Shown here in pieces: positions 1-9,435 of a DNA stretch of 64,000 nt. How positions within the stretch are numbered: position 1 is the first letter of the stretch; each line of letters opens with the position of its first letter. The position numbers and the translations under genes are program-made. Origin of the DNA: Deltaproteobacteria bacterium (GTDB lineage: Bacteria > Desulfobacterota > DSM-4660 > Desulfatiglandales > Desulfatiglandaceae); contig JAFDIV010000001.1 of the NCBI GenBank assembly GCA_019307815.1, positions 248,001 through 312,000 on the forward strand. Reading direction: 5' to 3'. The notes under the pieces are model-generated. The model had not been told where the DNA came from. It worked only from the letters and a program-made list of their open reading frames with translations, and made no database searches.

Positions 1-981
1 GGCGATGGTCTGGAGCCCGTTCATGACCTTACGTCCTACTGTTTCATGTAACAGGGCGAGCAATTCCTGCTCGATTCTTCCTTTTTCTTCCCTGCCCTGA
101 AAGGCTGCTCTCAACTGCTCGGCCCCTGCTCGCACATGGTCTAGGGAGGTTTTCAATGCTGTTTGTTGTTTTTTACCGAGCACAGAGGCCTCCTTTTCCA
201 CGTCGGCTGCAAATTCCATGAGTTGGCGCGTGCCCAGGCTTTCACCAAAATAGGATACAGCGGTCTCTTCCACATCATGTGCCTCGTCAAAAAGGGCCAC
301 CTGAAAACGCGGGATAATCTCTCCGAATCCGCTTTGTTTCACCTTCAGGTCAGCAAAAAACAGATGATGATTAACAATGATGAGTCTAGCCTCTGCAGCT
401 CGCCTCTTCAGTTTATTGAGAAAACACTCATCAAAGTGGAGGCATTCTGATCCCAGGCACTGGTCTGAGGAACAGGAGAGGGAATCCCAGAGGAGATCGT
501 CCTCTTGCATCCAAGAAAGTTCTGATCTATCGGCGAATTCCGTGTTCCCTATCCATGCCTCAAGTTTTTTTCGAACACGCTCTCGATTATCCACAATCAT
601 GGATGGCTGCAAAAAGGCCTGATGATAGCGATGAAGGCAGAGGTAGTTTTTTCTCCCTTTCATCATCATGGCATCGGGGTGCATCCCTGTGGCCTCTGCA
701 AGAAGGGGGATATCCTTGTGATAGATCTGCTCCTGAAGATTCTTTGTGCCCGTAGAGATCACCGCCTTTTTTCCGCTAAGCAAGATGGGAACAAGATACC
801 CCAAGGTCTTTCCGGTGCCCGTGCCTGCCTCCACCACCGCGTTCATTTGGCACTCCAGTGCCTTTGCGATGAGACGGGCCATTTCCAGTTGGGAATGCCG
901 CGGCTCAAAACCTTCAAGGCTTTTTGCCAAGAGACCCTTGGGTCCTAGAATCTTTTCTATTTCTTTGTCCAGTGAGTCCAT
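1..981 (-). CDS. DinG/YoaA-type ATP-dependent DNA helicase, partial
   Basis: This is an XPD-like superfamily 2 helicase. The N-terminal 327 residues are present and the gene runs off the left edge. Reading the reverse strand gives a Walker A (EAGTGTGKT) near residue 50, a set of cysteines typical of the 4Fe-4S domain (one in NYLCLHRY, then CSSDQC and CLHFDEC), the VNHHLFF stretch, and a DEAH box (DEAHDVEETA). Protein begins directly with the helicase domain, so it resembles YoaA more than Gram-positive DinG with its extra exonuclease domain. Members of this family unwind 5'-3' and resolve damaged or structured DNA. The start ATG ends at 981. The C-terminal helicase motifs lie outside the window. 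Family assignment is firm; the exact ortholog is not. Confidence 0.88.
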   Translation of the reverse strand, partial: MDSLDKEIEKILGPKGLLAKSLEGFEPRHSQLEMARLIAKALECQMNAVVEAGTGTGKTLGYLVPILLSGKKAVISTGTKNLQEQIYHKDIPLLAEATGMHPDAMMMKGRKNYLCLHRYHQAFLQPSMIVDNRERVRKKLEAWIGNTEFADRSELSWMQEDDLLWDSLSCSSDQCLGSECLHFDECFLNKLKRRAAEARLIIVNHHLFFADLKVKQSGFGEIIPRFQVALFDEAHDVEETAVSYFGESLGTRQLMEFAADVEKEASVLGKKQQTALKTSLDHVRAGAEQLRAAFQGREEKGRIEQELLALLHETVGRKVMNGLQTIA

Positions 982-1166
982 AGGACAATCCTATAGAAAA
1001 ACGCCATTGAGCAACGCTTACCTTAAGTGAAAATTTTGGGCATTGTCAACAAAGGTCATAGATATAGGAAAAGTCACTTTTCCTGTTGATGAACTGCCCT
1101 CATGCAAGGTAAAATTGTCCATGAGGTAGTGGGAAATGGACAAAAATCCAAAATGAGGGATCTGGC

Positions 1167-1835
1167 ATGCAAGTTCAAAATTGGATGAGCTCTGACCTAA
1201 TCACAGTAGAAGAGGACACTCCCATTATTCATGTGATTAAACTGCTGGAGGAAAACAATATCCGCCATATTCCGGTGACCCGCGACGGCCACCTGGTGGG
1301 CCTGATTACGGATCAGGAAATCAAGGAAGCTTCTCCCTCTAAGGGCACCACCATGAAGGCCCAAGAGCTTTACTATCTGCTGGCGGAGCTTAAGGCCAGG
1401 GATGTCATGAAGAGGGAGCCCATAACCATCGGGCCGGATCAGACAATGGAAGTTGCTGCCGTCAAGATGCTGGAATATAAGGTCACGGGGCTGCCTGTTG
1501 TCTCGGACAAGGGCAAACTAGTTGGCCTCATTACTCAGGGTGATGTTTTCAGGGTGTTGATATCCATTACTGGGATATATCAGGGCGGGGTACAATTTGC
1601 CTTTAACTTGGAGGACCGCCCTGGAAGCATCAAGGAGGTGGCCGATGTCATTAGGCAGTACAACGGACAGATCGTTAGTATCCTAAGCAGTAGTGATACG
1701 GCTGATGAAGGGTATCGGCATGTGTTCTACAGAATAAAAAAGCTCCCTGAAGACCAACTGCAGGAGATGATCAAAGAGCTGGAGGCCAAGTTCATGCTTC
1801 TCTATGTGGTGAAGGATCCCCTTAAGGAGGTGTGA
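1167..1835 (+). CDS. Tandem CBS domain protein with C-terminal ACT domain (AcuB-like)
   Basis: The protein has 222 residues. Two CBS modules occupy roughly residues 1-60 and 75-135 (VGLITDQEI and VGLITQGDV are the repeated core strands). An ACT-like domain follows from about 145 (FNLEDRPGSIKEVADVI). CBS pairs bind adenine nucleotides and ACT domains bind small ligands such as amino acids, so this is probably a soluble ligand sensor; the target is unknown. GAGGGA lies a few bases before the ATG. The next gene follows after 44 bases and is probably co-transcribed. AcuB of Bacillus has the same architecture, but there is no acetoin gene nearby, so no gene symbol is given. Confidence 0.85.
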   Translation: MQVQNWMSSDLITVEEDTPIIHVIKLLEENNIRHIPVTRDGHLVGLITDQEIKEASPSKGTTMKAQELYYLLAELKARDVMKREPITIGPDQTMEVAAVKMLEYKVTGLPVVSDKGKLVGLITQGDVFRVLISITGIYQGGVQFAFNLEDRPGSIKEVADVIRQYNGQIVSILSSSDTADEGYRHVFYRIKKLPEDQLQEMIKELEAKFMLLYVVKDPLKEV

Positions 1836-1879
1836 CCCAGGGCCTTGACAAGGGGAGAACCGAAAAACGGAGGTTGATC

Positions 1880-2335
1880 ATGACATTTGCTTCATTTGAC
1901 GACATCATGACTTATGCTATTGAGAAGGAAAGAGAGGCCGCAGCCTTTCATGAGGAAGCAGCACAACAGGAACAGTACTCCGGGGCAAGAGAGACCTTTG
2001 AGTCCTTTGCCAAGGAGGAGCACAAGCATGAAGCCATGTTGAAGGATTTTACTAAAGACAGCCTGGAACAGTATAAGACCGAGAAGATTCCTGATTTAAG
2101 AAGAAGTGATTATTTGGTGGATATGGAGTACCAACCTGGAATGCCCTATGCAGATGTGCTGCGGCTTGCCATGAAGCGAGAAGAAAAGGCCCAGAAGTTC
2201 TATGCAGATTTTGCTTCGCGGGCCTTTGATGAGGGACATAAAAGACTTTTTGAGATGCTTGCCCAAGAGGAGTCAAAGCATAAGCTGAGACTAGAGACCA
2301 TATTGGATGACTACCTGGCCAAGATGGGGGACTAG
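1880..2335 (+). CDS. Rubrerythrin/ferritin-like diiron protein
   Basis: This 151-residue protein looks like a four-helix ferritin-like domain. Two helix pairs carry the diiron pattern: EKEREAAAFHEEA with KEEHKHE, and KREEKAQKFYADF with QEESKHK, giving two E...ExxH sets. There is no C-terminal rubredoxin domain, so it is an erythrin rather than a classical rubrerythrin. The family reduces peroxide or handles iron in the cytoplasm of anaerobes. The frame is open upstream to 1832, but the ATG at 1880 has a good Shine-Dalgarno (CGGAGG at 1868-1873) and matches where the homology begins. Physiological substrate cannot be read from the sequence. Confidence 0.83.
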   Translation: MTFASFDDIMTYAIEKEREAAAFHEEAAQQEQYSGARETFESFAKEEHKHEAMLKDFTKDSLEQYKTEKIPDLRRSDYLVDMEYQPGMPYADVLRLAMKREEKAQKFYADFASRAFDEGHKRLFEMLAQEESKHKLRLETILDDYLAKMGD

Positions 2336-2526
2336 GGTCCCTTACTTGGTTTTGAGGTATCACCTTTGCGATAACTTTCCTTTTCCTCTTTAGTCCTTCT
2401 TGCCAACTCCACATTTTCCACGATGGGCAGACCCCTAAAACCATCCACTGCAAAGTAATCACGCCCTGTAGGGCGGCCTGAAAAGCCGTGAATGTATATT
2501 TGTTTTTTGATATAAAACCATAGCAT
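2332..2526 (-). CDS. Small hypothetical protein (64 aa), tentative
   Basis: This short reverse-strand frame fills the gap between the rubrerythrin-like gene, whose end it overlaps by 4 bases, and recC. The product starts with MLWFYIKK, has a central aromatic and glycine-rich part (HGFSGRPTGRDYF, DGFRGLP) and ends in a charged, hydrophilic tail. The composition is protein-like and not obviously a shadow of a neighbour, because little coding sequence lies on the opposite strand. Against it, the GAGGGA before the ATG sits too close for a normal ribosome binding site. No function is recognised. It may be a conserved small protein of this lineage or a chance frame. Confidence 0.38.
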   Translation of the reverse strand: MLWFYIKKQIYIHGFSGRPTGRDYFAVDGFRGLPIVENVELARRTKEEKESYRKGDTSKPSKGP

Positions 2527-2560
2527 TCCCTCAGATCAATGCTTTTAGGGTAACCCACTT

Positions 2561-5500
2561 ATGGCAGGACTTTATCTTTACACGAGCAATCGTCTCGAGC
2601 GACTGGCCGATATCCTGGCTGAGATCGTGTCCCAACCCTTTTCGTCTCCTTTTGAAAAGGAGGTGATTGTGGTTCAAAGCCGAGGCATGGAGCGGTGGAT
2701 ACGCATGCAGTTGGCCCAGCGCCTGGGTGTGTGCGCAAATACCGAGTTTCCTTTCCCCAATGCCGTTCTCAGAATACTTTTTTCCTCTCTTGGGAAGGGT
2801 GTGGAACTAGATTCCTCCTATGAACCCTCGGTGCTTGCCTGGAGAATCATGGACATCCTGCCCCAATGCCTCAGCCGGCCCGAGTTCCATGAGATAAGGG
2901 ATTATTTGGGTGAAGAGGCAGGAGAGATAAAACTTTACCAGCTTTCCAAACACATTGCATCCTGTTTTGATCAATACCTCGTTTTCCGGCCGGACATGGT
3001 GCTGCGGTGGGAAAAGGGCCAGGGAAGGCATTGGCAGGCCGTCTTGTGGCGTAAGCTCACTCGAGGCAAGGAGCCCCTACATAAGGCGCGCCTTAAGGCC
3101 ATTTTGGATGAACAAATGCACGAGCCTGATTTTTCACCGGCTTCCTTACCGGAAAGACTCTCTATCTTTGGTATATCTTCATTGCCTCCATATCATCTGG
3201 AGATCTTTTACCAGGTATCAAGGTTTGTGCCCGTTCATCTGTTTGTTATGAACCCATGCAAGGAGTATTGGTTCGATATCGTCTCGGAGCGTCAGGTGGA
3301 TTTTATTGTAAGGGAAGAGGGGGTAAGATATGACACACCCGAGAAGCTCCACTTAGAGACAGGGAATCCTCTACTCGCCTCCATGGGGCAATTGGGCAGG
3401 GATTTCCTGTCCCTTATCTTGGAGTTTGATCCTCAAGAGCATACCTTGTTTGAGGACCCAGGAACTTCCAGCATGCTCGCCATGGTTCAGTCCAATATTC
3501 TGAATCTTCGGCCTCGGCCATCTGCCGAGGGGGGCAAGATTACCATTTCCCAAAGGGATAGGTCCATCCAGATCCATTCCTGTCATTCCCGATTGAGGGA
3601 AATAGAGGTCCTTTATGACAATCTACTGGCCTTGTTTGAAGAAGACTCGGGGCTTGCCCCCAAGGACATTGTGGTTATGGCCCCAGATATCGTCCAGTAT
3701 GCACCATTTATAGAGGCCGTTTTTGGAAGCCGGCGCAATGACCACCGAGCCATCCCTTACAGCATAGCAGACCGGAGTTACGGACAAGGGGGGCAATTGG
3801 CCCCTGCCTTTGTCCAGCTCCTGGAGCTTGCTGAAGGCCGATTTGCCGCCTCTGCAGTGCTTTCCTTTGCAGAACGGGCCCCTGTTAAGAGGAAATTTCA
3901 TTTTTCTGAAAAGGACTTAGCCCTGATAAGGAAGTGGGTAATGGATACAAGGATCTACTGGGGCATTGACGCAACCATGAAGGCAGCCTTGGGTCTTCCG
4001 GAGAGCAAAGAGAACACATGGCGGGCAGGTATTGAGCGGCTTTTGCTGGGCTATGCCCTGCCTGGCAAAGAGGAAGGCCTGTTCAAGGGAATCCTTCCCT
4101 ATGATGCTATTGAAAGTGAGGAATCCGTTACATTGGGCAACTTCCTTGATCTATTTGAGATCCTGGTCCGTACAGCATCCATGTTGAGCCAACCTGCTCC
4201 TTTACTCCAATGGCATGATCGCCTAACCCAGGCCCTGGAGGATCTATTTTGCCCCGAGGAGTTGACAGAGCATGAATATCGCACACTTAGGGGGATCATT
4301 GAGGGCCTGAAGGATGAGGCCCAGGCCTCGTCATACCGTGGTTTGATCCCCCTTTCGGTTATCAAGAGTTATCTGTCGGAGCGACTGGCAGAAGCTGGCC
4401 TTCGTGGTGGGTTCCTGAGTGAAGGCGTGACCTTTTGTTCCCTCCTTCCCATGAGGAGTATTCCCTTTGAGGTGATCTACCTGCTGGGAATGAACCATGA
4501 CGCCTATCCAAGGCGTGAAAAGGAGCTGGGCTTTGATCTGGTGGCTTCAAAACCCCGGAGGGGGGATCGCTCGCGCCGCAACGACGACCGATATCTTTTC
4601 TTGGAGGCCATTGTATCGGCAAGACGCAGGCTCATTATCAGTTATATTGGACAAAGCGATACTGACAATTCTCCAATTCCTCCTTCGCCTGTGGTCAGCG
4701 AACTTTTGGACTATCTGGAAGGAAGCATTCACCTCCCAGGCAAGGAACTGCGGGATCATATTATGGTAACACATAGATTGCAGCCCTTCAGCCCCGCTTA
4801 TTTTAGGGAGGACTCGGGCCTGTTCACCTACTTTGAAGAGAACCTGGAGGCCGCCCGCTCTGCCGTGTCTCCGAACAAGGCCCGACCTCGTCTGTTTGAT
4901 CAGGATCTTCCGCAGGCCCCTCAAGAGTGGAAAGAGATTCCCATTGAAAACATTGAGAGATTCCTATCAAACCCTGTCAAGTTTTTGCTTAAAGAAAGAT
5001 TAAAAGTGAGCCTGGAACAGGAAGCTCCCCTCATCGCAGACCAGGAACCTGCCACCCTAAGCCACTTGGATGACTACCAGGTGAATCAGCGTATGCTCAA
5101 GGCAAGGCTTTCCAAAAAAGACCTCTCAAGGCTCTATCCCTTGTTCAGGGCCTCTGGCATGCTTCCCCATGGGAACGTGGGAGTGGTGGACTATGAGAGA
5201 CGGAGAAGTGCCATTGAGTCCTTTTCAGAGTCTCTCCATACCCTTATGCAGGCTTCCGAACCCTCCTTCTTGGATGTGGATATCCACTTGGGGGGTTGCC
5301 ATATCTTCGGCCGGATCGGTGAGTTTTTCCCTTCCGGCTTGGCTCATTACAGATATGCCAGGGTCAGGGCAAAGGATCATCTGAGGCTCTGGCTGCACCA
5401 TCTCATTGGTAATCTCCATATGTCCGGAGATAATACCCTTACAAGCTACCTTTGTGGCAGGGACGAGCAGTGGATCTATCCTCCCGTAGAAGATGCCCAG

Positions 5501-5794
5501 GAGAATCTGGAGCAGATAATAATGCTTTATCTTCGCGGCCTGCAAAGCCCTATCCCCCTATTTCCCGATACATCCCTTGAATATGCCCGCATCCTGGCAG
5601 AAAGAAACGGCTCAGAGGAGGTGGCGTTACGTGCTGCCCGGAAGCTCTGGGAGGGGTCCCCCTACCGTCGAGGTGAATCTGAGGACCAGTATTTCAAAGT
5701 TTGTTTTGGAGATACAAACCCCCTGGACGAGACCTTCACAGAGGTATCCCAGTATATCTTTTCACCCTTGTTGGCATGCAGACAGAGGCTATGA
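2561..5794 (+). CDS. recC: Exodeoxyribonuclease V subunit gamma (RecC)
   Basis: At 1077 residues this is close to the size of E. coli RecC. The N-terminus carries the family signature (VVQSRGMERWIRMQLA, then GVCANTEFPFPNA). RecC is an inactivated SF1 helicase/nuclease fold that holds the RecBCD complex together, splits the DNA strands and reads Chi. It heads a recC-recB-recD-sfsA operon with the recB start codon overlapping its stop (ATGA). The start ATG at 2561 fits the family N-terminus, although its ribosome binding site (TTAGGG) is weak. The E. coli ptrA gene between recC and recB is absent here, as in many other bacteria. No frameshift is seen. Confidence 0.95.
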   Translation: MAGLYLYTSNRLERLADILAEIVSQPFSSPFEKEVIVVQSRGMERWIRMQLAQRLGVCANTEFPFPNAVLRILFSSLGKGVELDSSYEPSVLAWRIMDILPQCLSRPEFHEIRDYLGEEAGEIKLYQLSKHIASCFDQYLVFRPDMVLRWEKGQGRHWQAVLWRKLTRGKEPLHKARLKAILDEQMHEPDFSPASLPERLSIFGISSLPPYHLEIFYQVSRFVPVHLFVMNPCKEYWFDIVSERQVDFIVREEGVRYDTPEKLHLETGNPLLASMGQLGRDFLSLILEFDPQEHTLFEDPGTSSMLAMVQSNILNLRPRPSAEGGKITISQRDRSIQIHSCHSRLREIEVLYDNLLALFEEDSGLAPKDIVVMAPDIVQYAPFIEAVFGSRRNDHRAIPYSIADRSYGQGGQLAPAFVQLLELAEGRFAASAVLSFAERAPVKRKFHFSEKDLALIRKWVMDTRIYWGIDATMKAALGLPESKENTWRAGIERLLLGYALPGKEEGLFKGILPYDAIESEESVTLGNFLDLFEILVRTASMLSQPAPLLQWHDRLTQALEDLFCPEELTEHEYRTLRGIIEGLKDEAQASSYRGLIPLSVIKSYLSERLAEAGLRGGFLSEGVTFCSLLPMRSIPFEVIYLLGMNHDAYPRREKELGFDLVASKPRRGDRSRRNDDRYLFLEAIVSARRRLIISYIGQSDTDNSPIPPSPVVSELLDYLEGSIHLPGKELRDHIMVTHRLQPFSPAYFREDSGLFTYFEENLEAARSAVSPNKARPRLFDQDLPQAPQEWKEIPIENIERFLSNPVKFLLKERLKVSLEQEAPLIADQEPATLSHLDDYQVNQRMLKARLSKKDLSRLYPLFRASGMLPHGNVGVVDYERRRSAIESFSESLHTLMQASEPSFLDVDIHLGGCHIFGRIGEFFPSGLAHYRYARVRAKDHLRLWLHHLIGNLHMSGDNTLTSYLCGRDEQWIYPPVEDAQENLEQIIMLYLRGLQSPIPLFPDTSLEYARILAERNGSEEVALRAARKLWEGSPYRRGESEDQYFKVCFGDTNPLDETFTEVSQYIFSPLLACRQRL

Positions 5795-8700
5795 GCACAC
5801 AAAGGTGTACAGAGCTTGACCCCATCAATTGTCCTCTGGAAGGGACAAATCTGATAGAGGCAAGTGCAGGTACTGGAAAGACCCATACCATCGCCTCCCT
5901 TGTGGTGCGTCTCATTCTGGAAAAGAGGTGCGCCATAGGAGAGATCCTTGTGGTCACCTTCACCACAGCGGCTACGGAAGAGCTCAAAGGAAGAATCCGA
6001 AGTCGGCTCGTGGAGGCCTGGCAGGTATTTACCGGACAAAGGCCTGGAGATCCCTTTCTCAATGCCCTTAGGCAAAAAACAGCACCCTTGGAGGCTGAGG
6101 CTGCACTGATACGGGTCGCACTCCGGCAGTTTGACGAGGCGCCCATCTATACGATCCATGGTTTTTGCGCCCGCGTGCTCAGTGATCATGCGTTTGAGAC
6201 AGGGCGGCCCTTTGACACCCGGCTCATCACCGAAGAACAGGAGCTCTATCGCCAACTGACATATGACTTTTGGAGGGACAAGTTTTACCAGGCACCCCTT
6301 GAGCTCATTGGCTATGCATTGTCCCAGAAGCTGAGCCCAAGCTATTTCATGCGTTTGATTAACAGTGTCGTGACCTGGCCGGATCTGAACATCCTGCCAA
6401 GGCCCTTTACTCCTGAACTCTCCCATCTTTCCCGCTTTAGGGAGTGCTTTTCCAAAATGAAGACCCATTGGCCCATATGGAGAAACCAGGTAAAGGAAAT
6501 CCTTATGTCCCCGGCCCTTTATGCGAATGTATATGGATCTTTGGGCCCTGAGGAAGGGGGCCGTAGCAAAAGAGAGGAGCTGGTATCGTTGCTCGTGGGA
6601 GAGATGGATCGCTGGATGGGTCAGGAAAAGGCCATATTTCCGCCCTTCAGGAGGTTCGAAAAACTTACGGCCCGAAAGATTCGGTCCTCTGTAAAAAAGG
6701 GCCAGGAAGTTCCGGCCCACGAATTCTTTGACCTTGCAGAGGAGCTCCATGAGTCGGCCAGCCTGCTGCGAGAAGAGATGGACCAATACCTGCTTTCCTT
6801 GGCCGTTGAATTTATGATTGGCACAAGAGATAGACTGGGACTGGAAAAACAGAGACAGAACATACAGACCTACCAAGACCTTATTATGGCCACAAGGGAG
6901 GCCTTGCGGGGGCGGCAGGGGAAAAGGCTAATCAGTGTGTTGCGAAAAAAGTTCAAGGCTGCACTCATTGATGAGTTCCATGATACGGACTCGGCCCAAT
7001 ATGAAATCTTCAAGGCCCTGTTTGGCGAGGCATCCCGGCCTCTTTTCCTCATAGGGGATCCCAAGCAGGCTATCTATGGATTTAGGGGTGCGGATATCTT
7101 CGCATACCTGCAGGCCACCAGGGAGGTCCAGAAAAGGTATAACCTGTCAACCAACTGGCGCTCTGAGCCAAGTTTGCTCAAGGCGGTTAACAGCCTTTTT
7201 GCCCCCAAAAAAAGGCCTTTTGTCTTTGAAGAGATTTCATATATCAAGGCTGCGCCTGCACAAAGGAGGAAACGGAAAGACCTGCGAATCGATGGTACAA
7301 GGGTGCCCCCCCTTCAGATTTGGTACCTGGACAGTGGGCCTGTGCAATCGGGCCAAGGCCCTATTCCAAAGGGCCAGGCCAAGCCACTGCTGGCCCATGC
7401 AGTTGGCTTTGAAGTGGCAAACCTCATTAATCTCGGTCGCTGCAACCGGGCACACCTGGGTGATGAACCCTTGAAAGAAAAACACATCGCAGTACTGGTT
7501 CGGACCAATGATGAGGCAATCCTTGTGCAGAGGACCTTGCAGGATCTGAATATACACACGGTCCTTTACACAGGTGAGAATGTCTTTGACACTCAAGAGG
7601 CCTGGGAGATGCAACAGCTCCTCTCGGCCATTGCAGCACCGGAAAATGATAATATCTTACGAGGCGCGCTGGCCACAGAACTCTTTGGCATGACGGCCCT
7701 GGAACTTCTAAGGCTCACAGAAGATGACTCCACCTGGGAAAATACACTCCTTCGGTTTAGGGAATACCGGCTAGTGTGGGAAAGGGAGGGCTTCATGGCC
7801 ATGTTTCGGTGTCTGTTGGAGCAGGAGGGAATCAGACGACGGCTCCTAGGACTTCGGGGAGGGGAGAGAAAAATAACCAATTTACTTCAGCTTTCGGAAC
7901 TGCTTCAAAAGGTGTCAATGGAACAGGACCTGGGCATCCACGGCCTGGTGGGTTGGCTCGCGCAACAGAGGAACCCTGACACCCCCAGGTCCCAAGAACA
8001 CCAGCTCAAACTTGAAAGCGATGAAGAGGCAGTAAAAATCCTCACGATCCACAAGAGTAAGGGATTGGAATTTCCCGTGGTATTTTGTCCCTTTTCCTGG
8101 GGGAGTTCAGAGCCAAAAGACACTCAGGTGACATTCCATACAAGGGGAAGCCTGGTCTTGGATATTGGATCCGAGGATCTCGAAATACACAGGAACCTGG
8201 CTGCCAGGGAGCTTTTGGCAGAGAATATCAGGCTGCTTTACGTGGCCGTAACCAGGGCTGGCTGTGCCTGCTATCTGGCCTGGGGATACATCAACGAAAC
8301 GGAAAGCTCTGCCCTGGCCTATCTATTTTGTGGCCCTGATGGTTTCGATGGGACAGATGTGGTGGAAGAGACAAGGAAACGGTTTCAGGAGGCAGGAAGC
8401 AGAGGCCTAAAGGCAAAGCTCCAAGAGCTTGCTGAGCAAAGCGAGCATAGCATTGTGGTTTGTCCTCCCCCCACCAAAGGCGAGAAGGTGGCGCCTGTGG
8501 AAGAAGGGCTTGAAACCTTTACCCTCAGGGCATTTAAAGCCAGGGTTCCATCGGAATGGAAGGTAACCAGCTTCTCATCCTTGATTTCGGACCATCCCAT
8601 CACAGTGGAATTACCTGACTATGATCAAGTCACACTTGAGGGAAATGTGGAAGAACCATTTGCCGAGAGGGGTGAGCCTTATGGAGAAGACTCTATCCTA

Positions 8701-9435
8701 TCCTTTCCCAGAGGCACTAGGGCCGGAACCTTTCTCCACAAGGTGATGGAAGACCTTGACTTTGCACAAAAGGACCGAGCGGTTCATAGGGACCTGGTGG
8801 CAAAAAGGCTTGAGGAATATGGTTACGAGGAGGTCTGGTTAGATCCTGTGTGCCGTATGGTGGAAAACGTTCTTGAGGCCCAACTGGACCCAGTGCGGCC
8901 GCATCTGAGATTATCCGGCATTTCCCGATCCCATCGGCTCAATGAGCTGGAATTCTATCTCCCTCTTGGCCAGATCTCACCTGATATGCTTCAGGATCTA
9001 TTTCAAGAGGACTACGCATGGGATGATTTCCCTGATATCCCCGAGCGTATTGGAAGGCTGAATTTTGCCCCATGCAAGGGATTTATGAAGGGCTTCATAG
9101 ATTTGGTCTTTGAGTGGGAGAATCAATATTATTTGGTGGACTGGAAGTCCAATTTCTTGGGACCGGCTGTAGAAGATTATGATCAATGGTCCATGAAGGA
9201 GGCCATGGTAAGGCATTACTATATACTTCAATATCATATCTATTGCGTGGCACTTGATCGATATCTACGGGCAAGGCTTCCAGGGTATAGGTACGAAAAG
9301 CATTTTGGAGGGGTATACTACATCTTCCTAAGGGGTGTGGACAGAGGCCGGTCCAGGGACTATGGCATCTTCCGTGCCTTTCCCTCACCGCAAATGATGA
9401 GCCGATTAAGGAAGACTTTACTGGCAGAGACATGA
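5791..9435 (+). CDS. recB: Exodeoxyribonuclease V subunit beta (RecB helicase-nuclease)
   Basis: This is a 1214-residue 3'-5' SF1A helicase with a C-terminal nuclease. Visible motifs are Walker A (EASAGTGKT, near residue 20), the Walker B region (IDEFHDTD), GDPKQAIYGFRGAD, TIHKSKGLEFPVV and LLYVAVTRA. The nuclease motif near residues 1100-1125 reads GFIDLVF then YYLVDWKSN, which supplies the catalytic Asp, Asp and Lys. RecB unwinds and degrades double-strand ends and loads RecA after Chi. An open frame extends upstream to 5701, but the ATG at 5791 overlaps the recC stop, has AGAGG before it and gives the expected N-terminus. All key residues appear intact, so the enzyme should be active. Confidence 0.96.
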   Translation: MSTQRCTELDPINCPLEGTNLIEASAGTGKTHTIASLVVRLILEKRCAIGEILVVTFTTAATEELKGRIRSRLVEAWQVFTGQRPGDPFLNALRQKTAPLEAEAALIRVALRQFDEAPIYTIHGFCARVLSDHAFETGRPFDTRLITEEQELYRQLTYDFWRDKFYQAPLELIGYALSQKLSPSYFMRLINSVVTWPDLNILPRPFTPELSHLSRFRECFSKMKTHWPIWRNQVKEILMSPALYANVYGSLGPEEGGRSKREELVSLLVGEMDRWMGQEKAIFPPFRRFEKLTARKIRSSVKKGQEVPAHEFFDLAEELHESASLLREEMDQYLLSLAVEFMIGTRDRLGLEKQRQNIQTYQDLIMATREALRGRQGKRLISVLRKKFKAALIDEFHDTDSAQYEIFKALFGEASRPLFLIGDPKQAIYGFRGADIFAYLQATREVQKRYNLSTNWRSEPSLLKAVNSLFAPKKRPFVFEEISYIKAAPAQRRKRKDLRIDGTRVPPLQIWYLDSGPVQSGQGPIPKGQAKPLLAHAVGFEVANLINLGRCNRAHLGDEPLKEKHIAVLVRTNDEAILVQRTLQDLNIHTVLYTGENVFDTQEAWEMQQLLSAIAAPENDNILRGALATELFGMTALELLRLTEDDSTWENTLLRFREYRLVWEREGFMAMFRCLLEQEGIRRRLLGLRGGERKITNLLQLSELLQKVSMEQDLGIHGLVGWLAQQRNPDTPRSQEHQLKLESDEEAVKILTIHKSKGLEFPVVFCPFSWGSSEPKDTQVTFHTRGSLVLDIGSEDLEIHRNLAARELLAENIRLLYVAVTRAGCACYLAWGYINETESSALAYLFCGPDGFDGTDVVEETRKRFQEAGSRGLKAKLQELAEQSEHSIVVCPPPTKGEKVAPVEEGLETFTLRAFKARVPSEWKVTSFSSLISDHPITVELPDYDQVTLEGNVEEPFAERGEPYGEDSILSFPRGTRAGTFLHKVMEDLDFAQKDRAVHRDLVAKRLEEYGYEEVWLDPVCRMVENVLEAQLDPVRPHLRLSGISRSHRLNELEFYLPLGQISPDMLQDLFQEDYAWDDFPDIPERIGRLNFAPCKGFMKGFIDLVFEWENQYYLVDWKSNFLGPAVEDYDQWSMKEAMVRHYYILQYHIYCVALDRYLRARLPGYRYEKHFGGVYYIFLRGVDRGRSRDYGIFRAFPSPQMMSRLRKTLLAET

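Noticed and set aside
2052-2558. A 168-codon minus-strand frame covering the rubrerythrin-like gene end and the gap
   Set aside because: Antisense to the rubrerythrin-like gene for most of its length; no family match. The shorter frame at 2332-2526 in another frame is a better candidate.
5662-6876. A 404-codon open frame on the minus strand inside recB/recC
   Set aside because: It lies antisense to the well-supported recB and recC reading frames, has no family resemblance and a low-complexity mixed composition. It is a shadow.
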